64,000 nt of DNA from Talaromyces rugulosus (GCF_013368755.1 NC_049563.1:5828001-5892000), one strand, 5' to 3'; positions 1 to 12,524 are shown, numbered from the stretch's first letter. Notes: a model not told the origin generated them from the letters alone. Numbers and translations are program-made.

Positions 1-814
1 CCTGTCGCTTCTGTTTGATCTCGAACAGTTTGTTGTCAATCTTGACCGCCATCTCAATGAATCTGTCAATGTTGTCGGGTCGGTCGAGTTTGATGAGTTC
101 CGTCTGGACTTCTTCCTTGAGCATGTTTTCAAAGGTTGCGATTTGAATAGCATCATCATAGTGCAGTGGTGTTACTATCTGTCGGAATTTGGTTGCTAAC
201 TGCTGAGCGGATCCGGTCTGTCGTAGGTATCTTAGTTGTCTTTCTGCGGTCCGTAGCTCATCGATATTTCCGAACGCTTCTCCAAGTTTCTGTTTGAACA
301 TGCCGTAGTTCGAAAACAGTTCCCTGGTGATAGTTCCCCAACTACCTTTGTCGATAGTGTATAATTCACTTAGCATAGGCTGTATCCATTCTGCTGCTGC
401 ATCGGTAAAGCATGATGCCACAAAGATCATTTTCTTTTTGTCATTGGTGATCTGGTTGGCTTCGATATGCATTTCCATGTTGACCAAGAATGTCTTCAAC
501 TTAGATCTAGTTCCGTCGAAGGTCATGGGTTTTGGTAGCTTGACCCTGTTGCCGGCTGTTCCAGCTTCGCCAGGTGGTATAGCCATGACTTGAGCTTCGA
601 GTTGGTTGACATGATCGTCTCTTTCAGCGACCGCAGCTTGCAGTCTTTGAATGTGTTCATTCATTTGATCGATGACTCTTTCCAACGTGGTGAATCTTTG
701 CTGAGTTTGTTCGTCGGGTTCATCGTCACTGTCTTGATCGACTGGTCTTGCTTGTCTTGCAGGTGGGCGCGGAGTTGCCGGTCCTGCTGCTGGTGCGTTG
801 CTATTTCCTGCCAT
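1..814 (-). CDS. Gag polyprotein of element F, partial (N-terminal 271 residues)
   Basis: I translated the minus strand from the ATG at 812-814 and found no stop as far as the window edge. The order is a Pro/Ala-rich start (MAGNSNAPAAGP), an acidic stretch (DQDSDDEPDEQ), and a heptad-like coiled-coil segment at about 39-66 that includes ERVIDQMNEHIQRLQ. A retrotransposon Gag capsid region follows, with the family-typical stretches PKPMTFDGTRSKLKTFL, AAAEWIQPML and QRQLRYLRQTGSAQQLATKF in outline. The CCHC zinc knuckle expected further downstream would lie outside the window. Gag forms the particle that packages the element RNA. The frame looks functional. Because the ORF leaves the window, its end and its junction with pol cannot be judged. 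Confidence 0.85.
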   Translation of the reverse strand, partial: MAGNSNAPAAGPATPRPPARQARPVDQDSDDEPDEQTQQRFTTLERVIDQMNEHIQRLQAAVAERDDHVNQLEAQVMAIPPGEAGTAGNRVKLPKPMTFDGTRSKLKTFLVNMEMHIEANQITNDKKKMIFVASCFTDAAAEWIQPMLSELYTIDKGSWGTITRELFSNYGMFKQKLGEAFGNIDELRTAERQLRYLRQTGSAQQLATKFRQIVTPLHYDDAIQIATFENMLKEEVQTELIKLDRPDNIDRFIEMAVKIDNKLFEIKQKRQ

Positions 815-901
815 GATTAGCTCGTTAGTAAGGTTCGATTGCTTACCTAGTTCTCAAAACTTCGTGTTATGAGGGTGTTTTATTGTCAATCGGTTCAACA
901 A

Positions 902-911
902 CTCGTCACCA
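902..911 (-). promoter_or_regulatory. Candidate tRNA primer-binding site of element F
   Basis: Three bases after the LTR end the minus strand reads TGGTGACGAG. It starts with TGG, as expected for pairing with a tRNA ending in CCA. Which tRNA is used was not determined. Confidence 0.5.
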
Positions 912-1100
912 AGATGTGAATCGGGGTGGGTATTCTGCTAACAGAAGGCAAGATGAGAAGTTTGTGTAAGGCAATCCTAGGATAAGTAGAGTACTATCGC
1001 AATGATAGGCTGCAAAGTATGTTGAAGAGTAATAGTAGTATGCTATTTGCTTGAGAGAATAAAACACAATAAACTAGATACATGATGGTAAATGAGTGTC

Positions 1101-1154
1101 CTTATATAGCGGATCCTAAACATAGCGAGCATAGTCAAGCTCTGCTTGACTATG
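1101..1154 (-). promoter_or_regulatory. TATA-like box and upstream hairpin in the F LTR
   Basis: The minus strand carries GCTATATAAG at 1110-1101, a good TATA box. Just upstream lies a perfect 11-bp inverted repeat with a 3-nt loop: CATAGTCAAGC at 1130-1140 and GCTTGACTATG at 1144-1154. Further CATAGT/ACTATG copies are scattered to 1200. Confidence 0.55.
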
Positions 1155-1233
1155 TTTAACACATAGTTCCTTAGCATAGTCTCACTATGTTGACTATGCA
1201 GTCACGTGCCTAATTCCGTAAGGTGGGTCTTTT

Positions 1234-1318
1234 CGTATGGAGACTCTTTTCGTGTGGAGATCCTTTCCGTACGGGATCTCTTTTCGTACGGAGTCTGTTT
1301 TCGTATGGAAACCATTTC
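1234..1318 (-). repeat. Five 17-bp tandem units in U3 of the F LTR
   Basis: On the plus strand five consecutive 17-bp units begin at 1234, 1251, 1268, 1285 and 1302. Each starts CGTAYGG or CGTGTGG and ends in a T-rich run, with no length change. They lie upstream of the TATA-like box on the transcribed minus strand, where an enhancer would be expected. Function is inferred from position only. Confidence 0.8.
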
Positions 1319-1463
1319 CATACGACACAGGCTTCCGTTCGATGAGTCATTCCATGCGGGAGTATAAGTGTAGGCGTTTCTTCCTTCTCGGGTACAATCA
1401 GAGATTCTACCCCATGAGAATATCCAATAACCTTTGCTTATGTAACTAGCGTCCGCTGTCACA

Positions 1464-1950
1464 TCTATTGGCTGAGCGTTATCGATTCTTATGACAGAAC
1501 TGAGCTACTGATAAATGCTGTGTCTAGTTATTCTGTCACTAGTTTATATAGCAGTGTAGATAGTGTTTTATAATCTGGTTTAATCTCTCTGTCTGGTTGT
1601 CTGTCTGTGGGTGAAAAGCAGTGCTTAATTATTACTTGATTCTGAACTGATATATTAGTTCAGACTAGAATCTGCTAGTGAAAAGTGATCTTTGGTTAGT
1701 AACGATGTTATCTGGGTAGCTATAGATGTTGAAAACTCTCTTGGTTATTATATCTGCAAGTTCTTTAGTATTAATACTCTTTTTATAAGGAATATAAGTG
1801 CCTAGCTTAGTAAAGTGGTTAACAACGACCAATATAAAGTTATAAACTTCTTTCTGAAGTCTGCTTAGAGGCAGGTCTATGATGAAGTCCATAGATAAGC
1901 TTTTACTTGGTCTTAAAAGGACTGGTAATGATTGTAATTGACTATAAGAT
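1464..1950 (-). pseudogene. Integrase core relic of E
   Basis: The minus-strand translation resembles the DDE integrase core. It has MDFIIDLPLS with the first Asp, NFILVVVNHFTKLGTYIPYK (Asp to Asn in the usual VDRF), SLFTSRF, then STAFHPQTD and QTERLNQ-type sequence in the same general frame with TAG/TAA stops. It breaks off at the F LTR within the region that normally reads AQFAYNN. Not functional. Confidence 0.7.
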
Positions 1951-2989
1951 CAGTACTTTCATATCTTTATAAGCTGATATATCTCATAAGTATGAATGTA
2001 TTTATCTATATCTTAATCTATCTTAGACCAATAATACTTTTAATTTATTAAGTTAAGAGTTCTTATAATACTGAAATAACCTGTATATGGGTGGTTATAA
2101 TACAATTTTATAAGTTTATTCTGCAGAGCTATATCCTTTGGCATATATACCCTCTCATGGTAATATAGAAGACTGTTCTTAGTACTCTAAACTGTCTTTG
2201 AGTTTCTGACTTGGTTCCTAGTTGTTTTTGAGTTATTTCTAACTTAGTTTTTAAGTAGGTTTCTAGTTGTCTTTAAGTTGTTTTTAATTTAGTTCTTAGA
2301 TGAGTTTATTAATTTGGATTTGGAAATTCTGTTTGCTGGAACCATCTTTTACTAAGAAAAGGTGTCCTCTTCCTATAGCTTCTATACTAGATCTGTAGTT
2401 GATGGTGTTAAAGAGCTAAAAATATCCTTAGTTTGTATTATTTTAAGTACAAGTCTTCTCTGGTAACAGCAGACTCTGGAAACCTGATTATCTATACGCA
2501 AAGCTATATTAAGGCTTTCTCTTTGGGATAAGCTTGCCCTACTGGGACTATCCTCTAGAGATATTAAATTTGCCAGCTTTATGCCAGACTCTAATATATT
2601 TAATTTCAATTTATGTTATAAAGTTAGTAATAATTTAATATCTTCTTCTTCCTCTCTGTCTTTAAAAAAGTCTAGATATTAGGATAGAATATCTAAAGGA
2701 TTCTTTATCTCAGATTTATATTCAATCTCAAAATTATAAGCTGCTAGAAGCTAAGTTTATTTAGTCTACTTTACATTCAACTTCTTTACAGTAAAAAAGT
2801 AAGTTAAATTATTATAGTCTGTCTGTATTCTAATAGGGTACTTGCTATCTTTAAGATAGTAATATTATTTCTAGAAAATAAATATAATTGCTCCTAATTC
2901 CTAGTTATATATCAGCTAATAATATTTTATCTCATTATACTTTTAGCTTAAAAAAGTAATTAGATACTAGTATACTTAGTTTTTAATTA

Positions 2990-3970
2990 GTTCTAAGTTA
3001 GAGCCGACCTAGGTTCTAATAGAATCTATATTAGAGCCTAGTTGTAGAAGTATAGCTTCTTTTCCAATCTTTAAGGTATCTATAATAATCTTAATTCTTT
3101 TCTTTAGATTAAAATATCTTACTACTAAAAGATTTTTAAAAGTATTATAAAGCTCTTTAAAAGCTTTTTTTATTTCTAAAGTTAGTTTAAACCTATAAGT
3201 CCCTATTTTAAGATCTTCTTTAAGCATCTTAGATAGTAGTGTTATTATAGTTAAAAAACTTTTTATAAATTTTCTAAAGAACCTAATAAAGTCTAGGAAA
3301 ACTTAGATCTCCTTTACAGACTTTGGTTCAAGCTAGTTCCGAATAACTTCAGTTTATTTAGTATCTATTAAGATTCCTTGCTTGTTAATGATATAGCCTA
3401 GGAATTTTACTCTCTATTAATAGAAACTGTATTTTGAAGCTTTTGTATATAGTTGGTGGTCTTTGAGCTTCTGTAGAACTTATTTAATATACTTTATATA
3501 TTCTTTTTTTGATTATAAATAAATTAGGATATTATTAAGGTAAATAATTATAAAATTATTAATAAGGCCTTTTAAGGCATCATGAATATAAGATTAAAAG
3601 GTTATGGGGGCATTAGTCAATCTAAATAGCATGACTAAATACTTATAATGTCTATATCGAGTTTGGAAAGCTATTTTCCACTTGTCTCCGCGTTTGATTC
3701 TTATCTGGTGATATGCATCCTAGAGATCAATCTTAGTAAAGTGTTTGGATCCTGTTAATTAGTCCAGTATCTTGTCTATTCTTAATAGGAAATAATGGTT
3801 TTTGACTGTAATCTTATTAAGACTGTGGTAATCCATGTAGACGTGTAAAGAGCTGTCTGCTTTTTTTATAAATAAAATAGATATATTAGCTGGGTTTGTT
3901 GATTTTTAGATTTAACTCTTCTGCTGCATCTTTTTTAGGTATGTGTATAGATGTTCTAGTTCTTTCGCTA
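2990..3970 (-). pseudogene. Reverse transcriptase / RNase H relic of E
   Basis: Minus-strand fragments show RT and RNase H order. A tether/RNase H start (KIGTYRFKLTLEIKKAFKEL) lies near 3009-3227. Around 3600-3900 the reading matches [19 protein letters not shown] sequence, with the Leu-Asn-Lys start of RT near 3850. The fragment at 3912-4160 matches the segment just N-terminal to RT (PPYRPFYPYLAKELEHLYTY). Stops are frequent and the copy is dead. Confidence 0.6.
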
Positions 3971-4739
3971 AGTATGGGTAAAAAGGTCTATAAGGAGGGC
4001 TCTTTATATCTAGTTGTAATATAATCTTATGATTAATATTTTTAGAAAATAGGATTGCTGTCTTCTTTTCTAAGAATATATTGGTATACTTGTTATAAAT
4101 GTCTGGAAGTTTTCTTTTTTCTAGTTCAATTATTTCTGTAGATAGGAAGAATATAGTCACTATTTTTACTAGCAGTCCAAAGCATTGAAGTATCTTAATT
4201 TTAATTTTAGTAGATAATTCTTTATTTTTTTAAAATTGCCACTTTTGCCCGCGCTAGGTAAGGATTATAGGATCTTTATTCTAAAGCTAGGTCTTCCCTA
4301 GAATAGCTTTAAATCTGGTTATATTGATTATATAGAACTGTAGAGAATAGTTTTTTTCTCTCCTCTTTATATTAATAACTATAGTGTTAAGATTGAGAAT
4401 AGCGAAGTAAGTAGTGACCTGCCTATTAATAAATTTAATAGGTTATTCTAGATTCTAAGTCAGCTCCTAGCTAGCTTTGAGTAGAAATCTATATAATATA
4501 AAATTCTTGTTTATTCTAGTGTTGAATATAATGGTTATTTTAGATCTTGCTTCAGGAAGGTTCAATCTTATATAAATTGGTATAATGAAGTTCTTTAAGT
4601 CTTTTTTCTTTCTCAAACTGGCAACCACAGGTAGTTTTTATTAGGTTTGCTCTTTATCAGACTGTTTCTCAGTTTTTTTTTCCTTTTTTGTATGGATAGT
4701 ATTTAGCTTTAGAGGTAAAATTGGATTCCTTTTAGTGGT

Positions 4740-5770
4740 TTTAATAGCTTTGTATTTAGTGGTATAATGATCAGTACAATTATAATGATAACAGATCACT
4801 ATTAACTTATCTTTATTCTTTAAAAAGGATTTCTGCTTCTTTTAAGATTTCTTTTAGTTGTTATAATCTAATCTATATTTTTGCTTTCGAGTCGGCTTCA
4901 AGTTGGAATCTTCTTAGTTCTGAGTTGGACCTTAGCCTCTAGAGTAATTATTATTCTTATTTTTAGCTTTTTTTTTTAATCTCTATTTTTGCTTCTTAAT
5001 TTAATACAATTATTAAATAGTAGTAATTAGGTCTAGAAGCTTCACTGAGAGCATATCTATTTTTATAATATCTAAATGGATCTTTGGTAACAGCTTTGCC
5101 AGAAAGATTCAATATTTAAAGAGATCTTTAGTTAGTAGAGGCCCACCACTTCCTTCTCTCGCTTTCTTGTAGAGAATTGAGAATTTAGAATAAAAAGCCT
5201 TAGGGTCTTATTTATTTAACTGTATTAAACTTAATAAAGCTATAGCACTGTTGATTTTTTGGTTCTAGAGAGATTTAATCTAGTCCTCTAACCAGGTTCA
5301 GAAATTGTTAAAGATAAAAGATTGTAAGTTAATTAAATTTTTTTTCTTTTTCTATTAGATATGATGGTCTTTATTAAGCTAAATGACAGTATATTAGACT
5401 TTATTTGCTTTGTTGGGATAGGACTAGAGATAACTTAAGATATTATTTTCTATGTCTTTAATCTATTCCTTGAATTCCTTGATTGATTTTAAAGCGAAGC
5501 ACTTAAGGTCTGGAATCTTGATATTATGATATTCACTGGTAGTCGCGTGCAATAGTCTAGTGATTTTAAGTCTTTGTATAAGGACCTACAGCATCTCTAT
5601 GGTTATATTGATCTATAGAACAGCTTATGGAGGTAATTCTTTAAAAGTTGTATCCTATATCAGTTCAGTACTGATATAGTCCTAAGCCTCTTTCTCTTTA
5701 TATATAAATCCTAGATTAAGAACTGGAACAGTTCCTAGTTCATTTAGTGTTAGAGAAGTCATACCTCGTA
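4740..5770 (-). pseudogene. Gag relic of E with damaged zinc knuckle
   Basis: One minus-strand frame can be followed from about 5767 (MTSLTLNELGTVPVL) through a Gag capsid-like stretch (IKEFKE, TWLED, DPKAFYSKFSILYKKARE), with stops where Gln or Trp is expected. At 4752-4796 it reads CYHYNCTDHYTTKY. This fits a CCHC knuckle (C-x2-C-x4-H-x4-C) in which the second and fourth ligands have changed from Cys to Tyr through G-to-A. That is direct evidence of RIP-type decay. Confidence 0.6.
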
Positions 5771-5889
5771 TAGTCACTATTATTTTAGAGTTGATTTGGA
5801 TTCTTATGGAAGCGGTTTATAATGTAAAGTAGATAATGTCTGAAAGATTTATATATAAGGGAGTTGGAATCTATTGGGCTCTGAGGGGG

Positions 5890-6151
5890 TTCCTACTAGG
5901 AGTCGAGGCAGTATATAAAGTAAATAGATATGGGTTATATTGATATAGAATAAACCGCTTGAGCCCCTTCATCCTGGGGGATGGGGTCTCAAGCTTATAA
6001 GCCTGATCTAGATGAGATCCTACTTCCTAACAGGGTTATATTTACCGAGCATGAGGGGTAGATGCATCCTTTGTGATGTATCAACTCAACCCGCGGAGGA
6101 TATGCAGGCCTTTGTAAGCCGGATCGGCATCCCCGAGCCTGGCACTTCACA
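5890..6151 (-). repeat. 5' LTR of relic E (left boundary uncertain)
   Basis: A less AT-rich block ends sharply with CACTTCACA at 6151. The minus strand thus starts TGTGAAGTGCC, and gag lies further left, so this should be the 5' LTR. No second copy lies in the window, so the inner boundary is an estimate. Confidence 0.45.
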
Positions 6152-6240
6152 TCTATATATAGTTAAAGCTTATTATTTTTTTTTAATATAAAAAAAATAA
6201 AGGCTCCTACTAGACTTTTAAATAGTTTAATCCAATTTTT
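6152..6240 (-). mobile_element. Gypsy relic D, left fragment (RT region)
   Basis: These 89 bases align with the RT region of relic C at about 20,045-20,115. The sequence continues at 22,456 exactly where it stops here, so C (6241-22,455) is inserted in D. D and C are two copies of one family. The rest of D should lie beyond E, left of the window. Confidence 0.7.
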
Positions 6241-6451
6241 TGTGAGGATATTATATAGAGAGCAGGCAAGAGTTGGATTTGATAGTAAAGCTATGGTTCG
6301 CTAGGTAGTCAAACTGATTGCTGACCTTCAGCAATCTCTATATGAAGGTCAGAATATATATACCGCTTTATTAGTGGCTTGGCAATCTTCTGTAAGGCTA
6401 GTATAATAAGGTACAGCATCTAGTATATTCTAAAGATCTTATAGCCTTATA
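6241..6451 (-). repeat. Left (3') LTR of C
   Basis: It begins TGTGAGGATATTATA on the plus strand and ends ATAGCCTTATA, the RIP form of the partner end ACGGCCTCACA. It is 211 bp, exactly as long as the right LTR, and more AT-rich. Adjacent to its inner end is TTTTTTTTT, a polypurine tract on the minus strand. Confidence 0.75.
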
Positions 6452-6803
6452 TTATTCTCTTTTTTTTTAGAAGCTATATTAATATTTTTCATATAGATTC
6501 TTATAAAAGATATAAATAAGCTCAGGTATTATTATTATAAAGACCAGTATATATGGTATATAGATCTATCTATATATATTATTAATATATTATTTATAGA
6601 TTAAGCTATTGTTTATTTCTTCTTTCTTATTATTAAATAATTTATTATATTGCTACTAATTCTATGCTTATCTCTTCTACTCTTTTATTTATTTATACTA
6701 TCTGAATATAAGTAATATATCTTCTGCTAGTTATCTTATATCAATTGTAATACCTATTTAAATGTTTGCTTAGTTTATTATTTGTTAATAATTTATAGAA
6801 TAA
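6452..6803. other. C 3' non-coding region left of A
   Basis: Extremely AT-rich DNA between the left LTR of C and inserted element A. No frame of interest is visible. Confidence 0.5.
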
Positions 6804-7077
6804 TGTGACGTGCCTTTTCCAAAGATATTCGATTCCTATCTAGGGGTGCGATTCTCTAAAACAACAAGCATGGGAAAGGAATCTAACTACCAGGACCTGC
6901 AGAAAGGTTTTATCTTATATGCTTAGATAACCAGCTTAACCCCTTATAGCCCCAGGGTAAGGCTATCCCTAGATCTGGCACCATAGGTTAGGGTTGATGC
7001 CCTTCCCGCCTGAGGCCTCCCATCCGGCTATGAGGCCGCTCCTACCCTTAGGGATAGCCTTAGGCTTAGCTGTCACA
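6804..7077 (-). repeat. Left (3') LTR of A
   Basis: 274 bp, TGTGACGTGCC to GTCACA. The first roughly 100 bases are the same as B to my eye; G-to-A and C-to-T changes accumulate towards the inner end. Confidence 0.9.
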
Positions 7078-10000
7078 TTACCCCTCCCTTTAGAAATGCT
7101 TGCCTTTAAGCGTTGGTTGCTGGTCTGTCATTATCTGCATGCTTTTCAATAAATTGATCCTTCTCTATGGCTTTTATCTACGCATCTAATCAGTACAGCG
7201 GACCTAGCTTCTTAGGGTTGGTATTATAGAATGATTTTAGCGCTAGTAGAGCATTTAAAAAGTACTCTACTAGATATTATACTAGATCTAGATCTTTGCC
7301 TAGCCAGTTTACTTAATAATATAGCTTCTTCCAATATATCCAAGAGTCCAGGATCCTATTAACTTCCTATTCCGAATTTCTATTGACCTAGAGCTCAGAA
7401 CATTCCTTCTCTAATTAACCAGTAAAAAGCTCAGTTAAAATAACGTAGCGGAGCTTATTTAGAAAAAAGATATAGTACACTTATATACTTTATAATAAAT
7501 TTAATTTAAAAGCATGTTCTATCTTATACAGTATCTTATATAGCCCTTTAGACTAATAGCCTAGCTTCTTATTTAGTTATTCTATATCCTATCCTTTATT
7601 ACTAATATAGACATGATCACTAACTCTAAAGTCTATCTCCTATCTGTACTTATTCACTTGCCATTATTATCTGCCTTATGCTTCTATAATATTATTACAG
7701 ACGTGGTCCTATATATACTCTAAATACTGTATCTATACTCAGACTTCTTTCTTATTCAGTATATAGCTTCTAGGTGGTATTAATAACACCTAATTAAACA
7801 ATATCCAAGGAGTATAACCTTTTTCTATCTCAAATAAGAACATTCCTGTAGATTCCTATAGCAGTGATATAGCTGTAAAGTCAATAATTAGTAAGTATTC
7901 CGACCAGTTATTTATTGTAAAGTTAATATATAGCCACAGCTACTGCTGAAGATACTAATTCGCTATCTCTGTTTATCTATCTATCTAGATATGCTGTACT
8001 ATCAACAGCTTTACCTTAATATAAAAGATTCGGCATATCTCTCTCCAAAACTTAGAGATGAACTGGCCTCCTTAATCTGATATAATACTGTCTAGCAGGC
8101 CTATCTATAGGAAGATATACTAAATCTATAACTTTATTATATCTCTAGCTGTCACCCCTTTATAGCACAATATAAAGACTGGTTTTTTAATTAAGTAGTT
8201 GATGGTGACAAAAATATTATCAAATCCTTATTTATCCTGGGGTAGCTCTATAAAGTCTATCAATAAATGCTGCCAAGGTCGTACTGGGATAGGTAATAGT
8301 TGGAGAAGTCTAGAGGCCCTGTTTCTACACATGTTTATCCTTTTATATGTCTTATAATTGTCTATATACCAATTTATATTATTACTCTATACCTTCTAGT
8401 AGAACTATTCTCAGACTAGCTTCAGTATCTTTATATATTCTAGATATACTGTTATAGATTATTAATATACTTTATCTAGTAATCATACTTATAAATTGTC
8501 CTTCTTAGAAATATAGAGTTGTTTATTAAAGAAAAATCGTCTTTTAATCATTCTATAGCTCTCTTCTTTCTCTAAGAGTAAGACTTTAGTACCTTTCTTA
8601 ACTATATATTCCTCGTTAGCCACTAATATCTTAGTAATAATATCATTCTCTATAGTTAGAATGACTAGTTCTGTATATACTATCTTAAGTATAATCTTAT
8701 TATTAATTTTATACTATAATAGTAGTGTTCAGTTCTAATAGTTAAGGTTTTTCACTTTTTCATCTTCTTTCTAGATAAGGATGTCTATTAATATATTTAT
8801 TTTTCCTAGTTAGTATCTAAGTATAAAGTAGTATTCCTTCAAAAACTTATATTATCAAGCTTATTAGGCGTTCAGAGCTTTAATAGTTATAAAGTACTCA
8901 AGAGCCTAGTAATCTAATAAAACATTAAAGGACTCTTATCCTCTCAGTCTAATTAATTCAGACTTCTATTTCTTTAGAGCCTTTATTACTGCTAATAATT
9001 CTTTATTATAGATGTTATAATTATACTTAGCTAGAATTATTAATACAAAGTAGTACATAACTAGATATTATTCCTTATCCTCACATAATTGAGATAGGAC
9101 TATAGCCATTACTCTATCTAACGCATCCATTTCTATATAGATTTAGTAATTAGAATTATAATAAACTAATACTAGGGCTTCTAATAATTTCTTTTTTAGA
9201 CTTTCAAATGCTTCTTCACACTTTTTATTCTATATAAATAGAACATTAGTTTGAGTGAGATAATGTAATGGCCTTACAGTTTAGCTATAGGCCTTTATAA
9301 ACTTCTAATAAAAGTTGTAGAAACTAAAGAATGACTATACTTCTAAAACTGTTATTGGTGTCTTCCAGGAAAAGATAACCTTAATCTTTACTGGATTGAC
9401 CTCTATCTTCTTTAAGGTAATGATAAAGTCTAGATACTTAGTTGATGTGATATAGAACTCATATTTTTTGATATTGATTTACAGTTCTACTTCTTGGAGT
9501 CTCTTTAATATCTGTCGCATATACATCTCATACTCTAGCTTATTCTTACTATATATCAATAGATCATTGATAAATGCAATCACGAACTGGTCAAGGTAGT
9601 CTATAAAGATATCATTGATCAGTTATTGAAATGTCACTAGTCTATTAGTAAAGCTAAACAGTATTACCTTATACTTAAAAGTGCTATATTGACAATAAAA
9701 GATGGTCAGATCTATAGAGTCTAGGTATATTTGGATTTAGTAGAATCTCTGTCTAATATCTAGCTTAATAAAGATCTTTGCCTTATTTAAGCGCTTAAAG
9801 ATTTCTTTAATAAATAATAGTAGATATTAGTCTTTTCTAGTTAAAGTGTTCAGCTTGTAGTAATCAATATAGAAATAAAATCTATCATTAGCTTTCTTAG
9901 CTATGAGGATTAGAGACATAAATAGTGCATTACTAGGGATAATAAATCCTTTATCTAGATTATCAATAATATAGTCTTGGGCTGTTTGGAGCTATTCCTC

Positions 10001-12524
10001 TGACATTTGATATAAAGGACTATAACCTAACTCTAAATCCTGATTTAACTTGATCTTATGGTTATATTTCTAGTAAACTAGCAACTTATCTAAACGGATC
10101 TTTAAAAAGATATTAACGAACTTGTAATACTGATTTAGCAGCTATTACTTAATCTCCTTGCTTTTAATTAATTTGGCCATTCTTTCCTTCTTAGTTTCTA
10201 GCGCCTGCTCTATCTTGCAAAAACTAGTTATAAAGATATCTATAGTCTTGCTTTTTATATAATAATAGAATCTAGCAGCTTTAATAATTGCTATGTCCAT
10301 TCTATATATCCTTTTTTCTAAGTATTAATGATATGGGTTTCTTATTAGACTAACAACTGGTGACGCTTCCTTAGTATTACTAAAAGGTCCTATAGTATTC
10401 TCTAATTATAAAGCTTTCTCTATTTTCTATAGTTCTATCCTTAATTGTATTCTTTATGTTTTTTCTATAATTACAAGCACTTTTCTTTAGGGTTCTAGTT
10501 ATAGAAGTAGAATAGATTCTTTTATCAATTAATCTTGGCGTTCTATATCAGCTTGGTGCTTAAGATTGACTAGTCCATTTCTTCTTAGTATTATTTTTAG
10601 TATATAGATGAACTACTCTCTCTCTATTTAATCTTTAAAAGACACATCCTTCAGCTATAAAAAGCAATAGTTTCTATAATCTACTAACATATTATACTTC
10701 TCTAGCTATATACAATCTAAAATGACATTGTAACAGCCTAGTTACACTAAAAGAAAAGATAGATATTATTATATCTAGCTATCAATAATCAATATTAAGA
10801 TTATAAGATATATAACTAGTTCCATTGTCTTCTTATCATACCCTCTCACTCTATAAGGTTCAGAAATGGGTATTATGTATATCTAAAAGTATTATACAAG
10901 CTTCTTTACTAAAAATATATCTAAAAAAACAAATCTATTAGCTTTAATATTGGCTAAAGCTTTAATACAAATTAAATATCTATTCTTAGCTAACTAAATA
11001 GATATAGTTATACTATCCTTCTCTCTCTCTATTAGCTATAAGAGATCTAAAGCTTCATTATCCATACTTGATACGCCTAAGAAGAAGACTTCTCCTAGGC
11101 ATAAATGTTTTTCGATTCCTTGCCTATATCATCCTCTAAGGCCTTCAGATCTAGAGTCTTCTTCTTGAGAGGGCATTTGTCAATATAGTGACTGCTTAGT
11201 TTATAATTAAAGTACTTATCCTTACTTATTAACTTCTTCTTTTCTTTCTAGGAAAGCTGTAGTTAAGAAGCTTTATTCTTTGGCTTCAATTCTCTAGAAG
11301 TATTCAACTGGTAGTCTTTCTGGCTATGGCCTTTGCTACTCTTAATCCTATGGCTATAGGCGCGTCGTTCCCTTTTAGCAATCTGCTCGAGGTAGTTAGT
11401 AGTAATATAGCATCCTTATATAAAGATCTAGTACAATATTATTAGATTAATATTTTCCTTGATTATGGCACACTGCATATCAAACAAGAGTTTATGATAG
11501 AGTTCCTCCTTCTATTCTAATAGGGCAAGGCCAGCTTTCTGGACAAGAAGCATGAATTTTAATAAAAAGATCTGAAACTTCAAATCTCTTATTACTAGAC
11601 AACAGAGTTCTATCTTTATATTGATCACGCAGTTCTCGTCTATATAGATCGTTTTTAGATGCTTAAAGATGTCACTAATATCTTAGTAATATTATGCTGA
11701 GTTCTTTCAGAATTATAGGAGTAAATAGTTGGCTGCTTCTTTCTTATATATCCTCTTTATGTACGCTATACAGGCTAGGGCTGTTGGGTAATAGTTGATA
11801 TTAGCTTCTAACTTATTCTTAATGTCAATCTTCTATAATTTATACTTAGGATTAATTCTATCTAATAGCAGCTAGCTATCTAGTAGCTTAGTAATCTTCT
11901 TCTTATAATCTTCCCTAGCTGGAGAGATATTGGTGATTACAGCATTATATTCTATAATTAGTTTAGATATAACCTAGCAATAGTCAGTCAGATTATTTTT
12001 AAAATTTTGAATCTCCTCTTTTATAGAGTTAATTTCCTCTATATCATTATTATTAAACTTAGCAAAAACTTCTTCTAGTTGTTTCTCCTATATAAAAAGA
12101 TATTAAAATAAATCTTTAAATAGATCTCCAGGGTTGCTTCTGTAAAGTTTAAGGAATTTATCCTTATTAAGTAGTTTTTTAGAAATATCTCTAAGCTTTA
12201 GTTCTTTAAGGTTAATAGTTAAACAGTGACTAGGCTTTTCTATATTATTATTGCTAGTGCTCTTACTATACTGATATCTATTAATAATACTTAGTTTTAC
12301 TATTATGCTAGCTCACAAGATTTCTAGGTTTTAAATAAAAATAAATAAAGATTTAGGGTTAGAGCACTGACAAAACATTTATTATAGCTATATAGACTAT
12401 GCTGAATATAAAGAGGTTAAGATAAAAAAAAGTCTACTCCTAATTAAAACACTGACTGCAGCTAAATACTAGCTATGCTAGTTGTAAGAAAGATAAAGAT
12501 AAAATATAGCAATATTTATTGTAA
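7078..12524 (-). pseudogene. Dead gag-pol of copy A
   Basis: It aligns base for base with the B gag, protease and pol frames, but frequent transitions create stops throughout and no ORF of useful length survives. Where B has four T at 26,877-26,880, A has three (in CTTTCTCTATTTT near 10,423). A thus shows the ancestral frame joining protease to reverse transcriptase. A's primer-binding site (left of 12,525) is also mutated. Its use is as an outgroup for judging B. Confidence 0.85.

Larger units (their letters stand above)
1..1463 (-). mobile_element. Ty3/gypsy LTR retrotransposon F (left part outside window), not RIP-mutated
   Basis: The 5' LTR and most of gag of a minus-strand LTR retrotransposon are visible; pol and the other LTR lie to the left. 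Base composition is balanced and gag is open, unlike the AT-rich DNA beside it. It is inserted in the integrase region of relic E: the E reading frame runs up to the base after the LTR end at 1463 and then stops matching. Only one flank (1464-1468, tctat) is visible, so the target duplication cannot be tested. The insertion looks recent because it carries no RIP damage. Confidence 0.85.
915..1463 (-). repeat. 5' LTR of element F (549 bp)
   Basis: Read on the minus strand the LTR starts TGTGACAGCGG at 1463 and ends GATTCACA at 915, giving TG...CA ends with a short inverted terminal match. A primer-binding-like site follows immediately. The partner LTR is outside the window, so the boundaries rest on the TG/CA ends, the adjacent PBS and the break in the E frame at 1463/1464. 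Confidence 0.7.
1464..6151 (-). mobile_element. RIP-degraded Ty3/gypsy relic E
   Basis: Very AT-rich, with minus-strand gypsy signatures in the order gag (right), RT, RNase H, integrase (left). The left end is cut by element F; the rest of E should lie left of the window. The right end is a TG/CA-type LTR end at 6151 (GGCACTTCACA), after which the sequence aligns with the RT region of the C/D family. E was therefore inserted into D. Frames are kept over long stretches while Gln and Trp codons have become stops and Cys has become Tyr, as RIP predicts. Confidence 0.75.

Noticed and set aside
1464..1468. tctat beside both F (1464) and E (6152) as a linked target duplication
   Set aside because: The two belong to different elements and the partner flanks are outside the window; most likely coincidence.
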